From: Myxococcales bacterium
GTDB lineage: Bacteria > Myxococcota_A > Polyangia > Polyangiales > JAFGIB01
Length of the DNA: 64,000 nucleotides
NCBI GenBank assembly: GCA_029880325.1
Contig: JAOUOP010000005.1
Span: 1-64,000 of the forward strand
Direction: 5' to 3'
Position numbers and translations under genes: made by a program. The notes under the pieces were generated by a model that was given only the letters and a program-made list of their open reading frames with translations, did no database searches and had not been told where the DNA came from. Below, piece by piece: positions 16,211 to 25,150 of this stretch. Every line of letters starts with the position of its first letter. Within the stretch, counting starts at the first letter, position 1.

Positions 16211-17027
16211 CACGTACAGTGTCGCCTCGGCTCCCGCAGCCACCGCGCCCGGGGCCCCCATAGCGGCCACGGGGGGACCCACAGGCGGTCCTGGCCGCCT
16301 CTCCTACCGATCCTCTGGATCATACATCCATCGGGCCGATTGGAACACGAGAACCGTCTCTTGGAATGAAGTGACTGACTCGGCTGGGAGTCCGAGGATT
16401 TTGCCCCCGACGCCGTTTTTTTCCTCGATCGCGTGCCATCCCCCGGGCGGTAGGTATCGTGGGAATGGGGGGCGTCCGAATTACTGTTCCGCATGAAAGC
16501 GTGTTCGCTGTCGTTGCAGGTGGTTGACCTGAATCTTGATGTCGCTCGCGCTCTGCGCCTGAGTCGGCGCCTCTGCCCTCGTCTGGTCGAAGGGATACTG
16601 ACCGTTGGCCTCGACTTTGGGAGTTCGAAGAGGCGTCGTGCAAGTGGCCGGCGGGGTGTTCGCCCGATCAACGCGTCGTCGCCAACGCGGGCTTGGCTCG
16701 GGTGCTGCCCAGATCGATGTAAAATATCGGCACGAGGAACCCGGCCCCGCGGGTTGCTGGAATCGGCTGGTCTGCATGGACGCCATTGACTGCGTCCACG
16801 TCTCCGACAACATGGGGGTTCCCATTTCCACGTCGCAAGCGCGCGAAATCCCGTTGGCGGCCCGGTCCTTCCAAAATCGGTCATCGGTGGAACGCGGCAA
16901 CCACGCGACTTCGCAGCATCTCCTTCGGCCAATGCCGACATTTGGGCTGGATCTGGCCAGCACTCGGAGTGAGCCGTTTTTGACGCCGGCCCACCCGGGG
17001 CGTACTCAAGGAGCATAGGGCCCGATC
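16211..17027. other. 817-base stretch without a recognised gene
   Basis: This divergent region should contain promoters for the TPR gene (minus) and the ABC exporter operon (plus). AAGGAG at 17008-17013 is the likely ribosome site of the ABC ATPase. On the minus strand two frames look somewhat coding-like (about 16668-16790, containing GFLVPIFYIDLGS, and about 16481-16640, containing KVEANGQYPFDQ), as if from one frameshifted gene. I cannot match them to a family, so they are not called. Confidence 0.5.
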
Positions 17028-17750
17028 GTGACGCTGCCGACGCCAGGGAAGGTCGTGCTCGAGGGGCGCGGGCTGAGCAAGGTCTACCGCATGGGCGAGG
17101 TGGACGTGCACGCCCTGCGCGGGGTCGACATCGCGCTCTACGAGGGCGAGCTGATGGTGCTGCTCGGGGCGTCAGGCAGCGGCAAGTCGACCCTTCTCAA
17201 CATCCTCGGCGGCCTCGACCTGCCCAGCGTCGGCCGCGTGCGCTACCGGGACGAGGACCTCACCGAGGCCGACGACCGCACCCTGACCGAGTACCGCCGC
17301 GACCACGTCGGCTTCGTCTTCCAGTTCTACAACCTGATCCCGAGCCTGACGGCGCGCGAAAACGTGGGGCTGGTGACCGAGATCGCGCCCGATCCCATGA
17401 ATCCCGAAGAGGCGCTGTCGCTGGTGGGCCTCGAAGCGCGCATGGACCACTTTCCCGCCCAGCTATCCGGCGGCGAGCAGCAGCGGGTGGCCATCGCGCG
17501 GGCGGTGGCCAAGCGCCCCGACGTGCTGATGTGCGACGAGCCCACCGGTGCCCTCGATGCGGCCACCGGGCGGCTGGTCTTGTCGGTGCTCGATCGCGTC
17601 AACCGCGAGTTGGGTACGACCACCGCCGTGATCACCCACAACGCGCCGATCGCGAAGATGGCCGACCGCGTGGTCACCTTGGCCGACGGTCGCATCAAGA
17701 GCGAAGTGCGCAACAGGGAAAAGGCGAGCCCCGAGGAGCTGTCCTGGTGA
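17028..17750 (+). CDS. ABC transporter ATP-binding protein (MacB/LolD type)
   Basis: 240 residues with all nucleotide-binding motifs: Walker [11 protein letters not shown]-loop [18 protein letters not shown], signature LSGGEQQR, Walker [13 protein letters not shown] and the H-loop ITHN. The DEPTGALD and FQFYNLIP patterns place it in the LolD/MacB group, which powers FtsX-type permeases rather than classical importers. GTG start at 17028, with AAGGAG upstream. Its stop overlaps the permease start, which is in turn followed by an adaptor protein, giving a three-gene exporter operon. Confidence 0.92.
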   Translation: MTLPTPGKVVLEGRGLSKVYRMGEVDVHALRGVDIALYEGELMVLLGASGSGKSTLLNILGGLDLPSVGRVRYRDEDLTEADDRTLTEYRRDHVGFVFQFYNLIPSLTARENVGLVTEIAPDPMNPEEALSLVGLEARMDHFPAQLSGGEQQRVAIARAVAKRPDVLMCDEPTGALDAATGRLVLSVLDRVNRELGTTTAVITHNAPIAKMADRVVTLADGRIKSEVRNREKASPEELSW

Positions 17751-20116
17751 GTCTGTCGGTCCTGGATCGCAAGCTCCTGCGCGATCTCTCGCGCATGGGC
17801 GGTCAGGTGGTCACCATCGCGCTGGTGGTGGCCTGCGGCATCGCAAGCTTCATCGCCACCAAGGGCACCTACGACGCGCTGATCGAGGCCCGCGATGGCT
17901 ACTACGCGCGCCAACGTTTCGCCGACCTCTTCGCCCACCTGGAGCGGGCGCCGGAGGCTGTCACGCGTCGGCTCCTGGCGATCGAGGGGGTTGCGCGCGT
18001 CGAGACCCAAGTGGTGGAGCAGGTGACGGTGCCGCTGCCGAGCTTGAAGTCCCCGGCGCTGGCCGAGCTGGTTTCGCTACCTGCCGATAGGCCGCCGCTT
18101 CTGCATGTGCCGGTGATCCGCCGCGGGCGGCTGTTTCAGTCCGGTCGCAGCGATGAGGTGGTGGTGCTCGAGGCCTTCGCCGACGCCAATGGCCTGACGC
18201 TTGGCGATCGGCTGCCGGTGGTGATCAACGGGGTGCTGAGGTCCCTGCGCATCGTGGGGGTGGCGCTCGCGCCGCAGTATCTGTTCACGGTGGCGCCGGG
18301 GGAGCTATTCCCCGACCCCAAGCGTTTCGGTGCCCTGTGGATGGAGCAGGGACAGGTGGCCGCGGCCTTTCGTATGGAGGGGGCCTTCAATCGGGCGCTC
18401 TTCGGCTTGCAGCCGGGGGCCGAGCCGGCGGCGGTGATCGACGCGATCAATCGTGAGCTCGATCGCTACGGCGGTAGCGGGGCGTTTGAGCGCCGCCGTC
18501 ACCTCTCAGACAGCATGTTGCGCGGCGAACTGTCGCAGCTGGAGGGCACCACCGGCGTGCTGCCGGCGATTTTCCTCGGGGTGGCGGCTTTTCTGATCAA
18601 TGTGGTGTTGTCGCGTCTGGTGCAGCTTCAGCGCACCCAGATCGCCGTGCTCAAGGCGGTGGGGTACGGAAACTCGCGGTTGGGGTTTCATTATTTGAAG
18701 CTGGTTTCTGTGATCGTGGGTCTCGGTATGGTGCTCGGGGTCTCAGTGGGCGCGCTTTTGGGCGACGTTTTCACCGAACTCTACCTGAAGTTCTTTCGCT
18801 TCCCGGCGCTGGAGTTCCAGCTGTCGCCACGGCGCCTCGGCGATGCCCTCGGGGTCAGCGCGCTTGCCGCGATCGTGGGGGCGCTTTCGGCCGTGCGCTC
18901 GGCGGTGCGCTTGCCGCCGGCCGAAGCCATGCGTCCGGAGCCGCCGGCCCGCTACCGGCGTGGCCTCGTCGCTGGCGCCACCCTGTCAGCCCTCTTTGGT
19001 CAGGCCGCCAGCATGGTGGCGCGCGAGGTGGGGCGGCGTCCGCTGCGCACGCTGCTGTCGTCGCTCGGCATCGCCATGGCGGTGGCGGTCATGGTCAGCG
19101 GGCGTTTCGCCTGGGACTCCATCGATAGGTTCATGCAGGTGCAATTCGAACTCGCCCAGCGCCAGGACATGAGCGTCACCTTCCGCGGCTCGGTGCCCGA
19201 GTCGGCGCTTTCGGAGTTACGTGCGCTGGCCGGGGTGCAAGAGGTGGAGGGGCAACGCATGGTGGCGGTGCGCTTCATCGCCGGTCATCACCAGCGCGAC
19301 TCCACCCTGATCGGCCACCCGCCCCACGCGCGGCTTCGGCGGGTGCTCGACCGGGACGCCCGCGAGCTGGCGCTGCCGCCTCAGGGGGTGGTGCTGACGC
19401 GTACGCTGGCCGAGATCCTGGAGTTGGAGGTGGGCGACGAGGTGCGGGTGGAGGTGCTCGAAGGACAGCGCCTGAAAAGCTCCCTCTTCGTGGCGGGTTT
19501 GGTGGACGAGGTGATGGGGTTGCAGGGGCACATGCAGCTGCCGGCCCTGTCGCGGCTCTTGCGCGAGCAGCCGCGGTTGTCGATGGCGCACATGCGCGTG
19601 GATCCGGAACGCTACGGCGCCGTCTACGACGCGCTGTCGCAGCGCCCCGGGGTTCTGGGCATCAGCACGCGGACGGCGGCCATCGAGATGTTTCGGCAGC
19701 AAACCGGGGGTCAAATGGCGGCGATGACGCTGATCCTGACGATTTTCGCGTCGATCATCGCCTGCGGCGTCATCTACAACAACGCCCGGGTTGCCCTGTC
19801 GACGCGCAGCCGCGACCTGGCGAGCCTGCGCGTGCTCGGCTTTCGACGCCGCGAGATCGCGGCGATCTTGTTGGGCGAACTCGGCTTGCAGGTGCTGCTC
19901 GCGATCGTGCCGGGGCTGATCATCGGCACGCTGATGGCCGAGGGCATGATGAGCCAGAACGATCCCGAGCTGTATCGCTTTCCGGTGGTGATCTCGGGTC
20001 GGACCTACGCCTTTGCCACCCTGGTGACGTTGGGGGCGGCCCTTTTGAGTGCGCTTCTGGTGCGAGGGCGGCTCGATCGCCTGGACTTGATCGGGGTCCT
20101 CAAGACGAGGGAGTGA
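17747..20116 (+). CDS. FtsX/MacB-type ABC transporter permease, two FtsX domains
   Basis: 789 residues from GTG 17747, which overlaps the ATPase stop by four bases (GTGA) and has GAGGAG upstream. The N-terminal helix ([17 protein letters not shown]) leads into a large extracytoplasmic domain. The first FtsX helix set follows ([20 protein letters not shown] onward), then a second half with its own N-terminal helix, extracytoplasmic domain and C-terminal FtsX set ([18 protein letters not shown]). A duplicated FtsX layout of this size is usual for export or lipoprotein-release permeases. With the adaptor that follows, an envelope-spanning mechanotransmission-type exporter is likely; the substrate is unknown. 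Confidence 0.88.
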   Translation: MSLSVLDRKLLRDLSRMGGQVVTIALVVACGIASFIATKGTYDALIEARDGYYARQRFADLFAHLERAPEAVTRRLLAIEGVARVETQVVEQVTVPLPSLKSPALAELVSLPADRPPLLHVPVIRRGRLFQSGRSDEVVVLEAFADANGLTLGDRLPVVINGVLRSLRIVGVALAPQYLFTVAPGELFPDPKRFGALWMEQGQVAAAFRMEGAFNRALFGLQPGAEPAAVIDAINRELDRYGGSGAFERRRHLSDSMLRGELSQLEGTTGVLPAIFLGVAAFLINVVLSRLVQLQRTQIAVLKAVGYGNSRLGFHYLKLVSVIVGLGMVLGVSVGALLGDVFTELYLKFFRFPALEFQLSPRRLGDALGVSALAAIVGALSAVRSAVRLPPAEAMRPEPPARYRRGLVAGATLSALFGQAASMVAREVGRRPLRTLLSSLGIAMAVAVMVSGRFAWDSIDRFMQVQFELAQRQDMSVTFRGSVPESALSELRALAGVQEVEGQRMVAVRFIAGHHQRDSTLIGHPPHARLRRVLDRDARELALPPQGVVLTRTLAEILELEVGDEVRVEVLEGQRLKSSLFVAGLVDEVMGLQGHMQLPALSRLLREQPRLSMAHMRVDPERYGAVYDALSQRPGVLGISTRTAAIEMFRQQTGGQMAAMTLILTIFASIIACGVIYNNARVALSTRSRDLASLRVLGFRRREIAAILLGELGLQVLLAIVPGLIIGTLMAEGMMSQNDPELYRFPVVISGRTYAFATLVTLGAALLSALLVRGRLDRLDLIGVLKTRE

Positions 20117-20120
20117 GCGA

Positions 20121-21389
20121 ATGACGGGAGCTGTGCATCAAGTCGACGGCGGCGGCGAGGGTGAGGTGGCGCGCAAGGCGGCGCGTGAGCGGCGGCGTTT
20201 GCTTCAGAGTTGGATCAAGCGCTTTTTGGGGATGTGCGTGGTGCTGGCGGCCGGTGGCGCCATCGCCCTCTCGTTCATGCCCAAGCCCATCGCGGTTGAT
20301 CTGGCGAAGGTGGAGCGAGCCTCGATGCAGGTGAGCATCGACGAGGACGGGCGTACGCGCGTCAAGGATCGCTACGTGCTGTCGGCGCCGCTTTTGGCCA
20401 ACCTGGCGCGCATCGAGCTCAGGCCCGGCGACAGCGTGGTGCCCGACAAAGTGCTTGCGAGGCTTTTGCCTCTGACGCCGTCGTTGCTTGACCCCCGTTC
20501 TCGCGCCCAGGCCCAGGCCAAGGTGGCCGCGGCGACGGCGGCCCGGCGCCAGGCCCACGCCAGCGTGCAGCGCATGCGCACCGCCGCGGAGTTCGCCACG
20601 CGCGAGGCCGAGCGTCAACGGGGCTTGCTCGGCAGCGGCGCCGCGTCGGAGCGCACCGCCGAGCACGCCGAACTCGAGGCGCGCAGCCGCAGCGAGGAGC
20701 TGGCAAGTGCCGACTTCGGCGCCAAGGTCGCCGACTACGAGCTGCAGATGGCGCGCGCGGCCCTGGGGCGCATGGGCGCGCGCGGCGAGTCGGAGCAATT
20801 CGAGATCGGCTCGCCGGTCGTCGGTAGGGTGCTGAAGGTGCTTCACAAGGACGAGGGTGTGGTGCAGCCGGGCACACCCCTGCTCGAGATCGGCGATCCG
20901 GCGGCCCTCGAGATCGTGGTCGATGTGCTGACGGCCGACGCCGTTCACATCGAGCCCGGCAGTCGCGTTCTGATCGAGCGTTGGGGCGGCGAGCGTGCGC
21001 TGTCGGCCCACGTGCGGCTTGTGGAGCCGAGCGCGTTCACCCGGGTCTCGGCCCTGGGGGTCGAAGAACAGCGCGTCAACGTGATCGTCGACCTGGACGA
21101 GGACCATGCCCACTGGTCGCAACTGGGCGATGGCTATCGGGTCGAGGCACGCATCATCATTTGGCAGGGACAGGACCTGCTGACGGCTCCCGCGAGCGCG
21201 GTTTTTCGGCGCGGCGAGGGCTACGCCGCCTTCGTCGAAGCGCAGGGGAAGGCCACGCTGGTGGCGGTCGAGGTGGGTAAGAAGAACGCTCAGCGCGTCG
21301 AGGTGCTGGGCGGCTTGAAAGACGGTCAGCGCGTCATCCTGCATCCGAGCGACCGCATCGTCGACGGGGTGCTGATCGAGGCGCGTTGA
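20121..21389 (+). CDS. HlyD/MacA-type periplasmic adaptor protein
   Basis: 422 residues. A basic cytoplasmic N-terminus is followed by one membrane helix (about 36-53, MCVVLAAGGAIALSF) and a periplasmic part with split lipoyl halves (VLSAPLLANLARIELRPGDSV and EIGSPVVGRVLKVLHKDEGVVQPG). Between them is an Ala/Arg/Glu-rich helical hairpin of about 110 residues. Beta-barrel and membrane-proximal domains follow (YRVEARIIIWQGQDLLTAPASAVFR, then GLKDGQRVILHPSDRI). It starts four bases after the permease stop. It should link the MacB-like permease to an outer-membrane TolC-type channel, which is not encoded in this window. Confidence 0.87.
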   Translation: MTGAVHQVDGGGEGEVARKAARERRRLLQSWIKRFLGMCVVLAAGGAIALSFMPKPIAVDLAKVERASMQVSIDEDGRTRVKDRYVLSAPLLANLARIELRPGDSVVPDKVLARLLPLTPSLLDPRSRAQAQAKVAAATAARRQAHASVQRMRTAAEFATREAERQRGLLGSGAASERTAEHAELEARSRSEELASADFGAKVADYELQMARAALGRMGARGESEQFEIGSPVVGRVLKVLHKDEGVVQPGTPLLEIGDPAALEIVVDVLTADAVHIEPGSRVLIERWGGERALSAHVRLVEPSAFTRVSALGVEEQRVNVIVDLDEDHAHWSQLGDGYRVEARIIIWQGQDLLTAPASAVFRRGEGYAAFVEAQGKATLVAVEVGKKNAQRVEVLGGLKDGQRVILHPSDRIVDGVLIEAR

Positions 21390-21406
21390 GCGCTGCAAGG
21401 GCGGCT

Positions 21407-21435
21407 TTGCGCGGTCGTTGTCCGGGTAGTATGCT
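21407..21435 (+). promoter_or_regulatory. Possible sigma70-like promoter for the Ser/Thr kinase gene
   Basis: TTGCGC (21407-21412), a 17-base spacer and TATGCT (21430-21435) lie 26 bases before the kinase ATG. The -10 matches the consensus at four of six positions and the -35 at three of six. The spacing is ideal, but the match is weak for GC-rich DNA. Confidence 0.3.
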
Positions 21436-21461
21436 GTGGGCCTGTGTAGAGGGTTCGGACC

Positions 21462-22982
<1,521 letters not shown>

Positions 22983-23160
22983 GCTTTGCCAAGGCGGCGG
23001 CCGCGGATGCTGCCTGTGCGCCTGCCTCGCAGCGGGTGTGGCAGCGTCAGAAACTCTCGTGCACTTGCACGGCGCATCGGTCTCGTCCGTGTGTCGGCGA
23101 GTCTGCCGGCTTTGCCCCCATCGATTAGGCTCCAGCTGTTTGTCCCCGATCTATCCCCCA

Positions 23161-23257
23161 CCTCGGCCGAAACGGCCGAAGGCCAGCGCGGCAGCGTTCA
23201 TCCGGGCGACCGCATCGCGAACGCCGGGATGATCGAAGCGCGCTGGCCTTCACCGAG
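23161..23257. terminator. Long inverted repeat between convergent genes; likely bidirectional terminator
   Basis: Arms 23178-23190 and 23239-23251 pair perfectly over 13 bases (GAAGGCCAGCGCG). The outer CCTCGG/CCGAGG pair extends the stem, and an inner pair CATCC-GGCG/CGCC-GGATG nearly closes it. It lies between the kinase stop (22982) and the stop of the Cys-rich lipoprotein gene (23274). There is no long T run, so intrinsic termination is inferred from position and stem strength. Confidence 0.5.
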
Positions 23258-23273
23258 GCCTATCGTGCGCTGC

Positions 23274-24860
23274 CTACGGGCAGGTGTCGTTTTCGACGCA
23301 GAAGTCTTGTCCGATGCCGAGCGGATCGCTGCAGCAGCTGACGGTGTCGGCGTCGATCACGGAGTTGCAGACGTCGGCGCAGGGGCAGCTGTCGCAGGGG
23401 GTGATGGGCGCGTACTGGCGGCAGTTTCCGCCGACGCATAGCTCGTCGCGGTTGCAGGCGTCGCCGCAGCCTCCGCAGTTGAGCGGATCGGTCTCGAAGT
23501 CCACGCAGGCGGTCAGGTTGTTGCCCACGTCGCAGCTGTCGTTGGGGCAGTCACCTGCATTGCCCGTGACGCAGCTGCCACCGTCGCAGATTTCGGTGTC
23601 GTTGCAGGCGATGCCGCAGTCGCCGCAGTTTCCGGGGTCGGAGTTGAAGTCGACGCAGCCGGCGCCGGCGCAGGCGTCCAGGCCCGGACGACAGGCGCAG
23701 CCGCCGCCGTCACAGATCTCCGCATCGCCGCAGCGGGTGGCGCAGTCGCCGCAGTGGGTGGGATCGTTTTGGAAGTCGACGCAGTTCGTGCCGCAGAGGT
23801 CGAGGCCGGCCTTGCACTGGCACTCGCCGCCCGCGCAGGCGTCGGCCAGCTCGGGGTTGCAATCGTCTCCGCAGCCGCCGCAGTGGTCGAAGTTGGTCTG
23901 CGGGTCGATGCAATTTCCGCCGCACTGGATTTCACCGGGCGTGTTGCAGGCGCAGTCGCCGTTGATGCAGCTGCCCGAGTCGCATTGGTTGCCGCAGTCG
24001 CCGCAGTTGTTGGGATCGCTGCGGGTGTCGATGCAGCTGCCCCCGCAGACGTCGAAGCCATTGGGGCAGACGCATTCGCCTCCGATGCAGGCTTCGCCGG
24101 CATTGCAGTTGCCGTTGCCGACGCATTCGACGCAGCGGTTGGAGGCGGTGTCGCAGTAGGGCTGGCCGCCGCCGCAATCGCTGTCGCCGACGCACTCGAC
24201 GCAGCGGCCTTCCTCGGCGATGCAGAGCGGGCGGGCGTCGTCCTGGCAGTTGCCGTCGCCGACGCATTCGACGCAGGCGCCGATGGTGCCGTTGCAGTAG
24301 GGGGTGGGCAGAGAGCAGTCGGCGTCGTTGGTACAGACGGCGGCGCACTCGAAGATGAAGGGGTTACAGACCTGGTCTGTGCCGCCGCAGCCGGCGCCGG
24401 CCACGCACTCGACGCAGCGCCCGGCACCGGTGTCGCAGTAGGGGTCTGCGCCGCCGCACTGGCCGTCAGCGCCGCACTCGACGCAGCGCAGGGTGTTGGG
24501 ATTGCAGGCCGGCTCGTCGGGGTTATTGCAGTTGCCGTCACCGAGACACTCGACGCAGACGCCGCTGGCGTCGTCGCAGTAGGGGCTGCCGGCGGGGCAT
24601 TGATCAGAGCCGGTGCAGCTGATGCCCTGGGGGCGGCCGACGTCGGTATTGGTGATGGGAGTGGTTTGGTTGCCGGTTTGACTGCCGGTGTTGCTGCCGT
24701 TCGTTCCTGACGCACCCGTACTGGAGCCGGTGGCCGCGTCGGTGCCGCCGTCGGCGGCCGCGCCCGAGGTGTCGTCGCCGCCGCAGCCCCACAGGGCCAA
24801 TGTTATCAATAGAGTCGCCGCCAGGGCGGCTCTCGAGCGAAGCCAGCTACATCCGGTCAT
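23274..24860 (-). CDS. Cys-rich lipoprotein with Dickkopf-like and Stig1-like repeats
   Basis: 528 residues from ATG 24860, preceded by AGAGGTAAAG. The signal peptide ends in the lipobox LALWGC. A Ser/Gly/Thr-rich spacer follows. About eight repeats come next, of the type CVECLGDGNC ... YCDTGAGRC (myxobacterial Cys-rich, Dickkopf-N-like). Then there are five Stig1-type modules with CGGSCIDTRSDPNNCGDCGNQC and relatives. The protein ends in a compact Cys-dense domain. Nearly every Cys is in a repeat, implying many disulfides and secretion. Such proteins are common surface lipoproteins in Myxococcota; adhesion or matrix roles are plausible but not shown. Confidence 0.82.
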   Translation of the reverse strand: MTGCSWLRSRAALAATLLITLALWGCGGDDTSGAAADGGTDAATGSSTGASGTNGSNTGSQTGNQTTPITNTDVGRPQGISCTGSDQCPAGSPYCDDASGVCVECLGDGNCNNPDEPACNPNTLRCVECGADGQCGGADPYCDTGAGRCVECVAGAGCGGTDQVCNPFIFECAAVCTNDADCSLPTPYCNGTIGACVECVGDGNCQDDARPLCIAEEGRCVECVGDSDCGGGQPYCDTASNRCVECVGNGNCNAGEACIGGECVCPNGFDVCGGSCIDTRSDPNNCGDCGNQCDSGSCINGDCACNTPGEIQCGGNCIDPQTNFDHCGGCGDDCNPELADACAGGECQCKAGLDLCGTNCVDFQNDPTHCGDCATRCGDAEICDGGGCACRPGLDACAGAGCVDFNSDPGNCGDCGIACNDTEICDGGSCVTGNAGDCPNDSCDVGNNLTACVDFETDPLNCGGCGDACNRDELCVGGNCRQYAPITPCDSCPCADVCNSVIDADTVSCCSDPLGIGQDFCVENDTCP

Positions 24861-25060
24861 CTCTTTACCTCTCGGTGAAAAGCGGGAAAATACGCGCAGT
24901 TCGCCGGATCGCGGCGAGCGCACCCGATCAAGACAATGGCCACGTTGGGCGATTGTCACGACAGGATCCCGCAAATGGCAGCGCCACTGTGGGCGGTCGA
25001 CCACAGTGGCGCCGAAAAGAAGGGCCTGCGCAGCGGGACGACTTTCCTCTGCATGGGCCC

Positions 25061-25123
25061 AATAAAAATGGGCCCCGCGTCCATCGCCGAGCAGAGGGGG
25101 AACAAGGCGAAGACGCGGGGCCC
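25061..25123 (-). terminator. Intrinsic terminator of the pentapeptide-repeat gene
   Basis: On the minus strand a perfect 12-base stem (GGGCCCCGCGTC with GACGCGGGGCCC; plus positions 25112-25123 and 25070-25081) is followed at once by ATTTTTATT (25061-25069). Part of the loop also pairs. It stands 28 bases after the stop of the gene at 25151. This is the clearest Rho-independent terminator in the window. Confidence 0.85.
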
Positions 25124-25150
25124 GAGGACAGCCCGTTCAAATGCGACAGA

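Noticed and set aside
16481..16963. Possible gene on the minus strand in the 16.2-17.0 kb gap
   Set aside because: Only parts look coding-like and they lie in different frames; no family or start could be supported.
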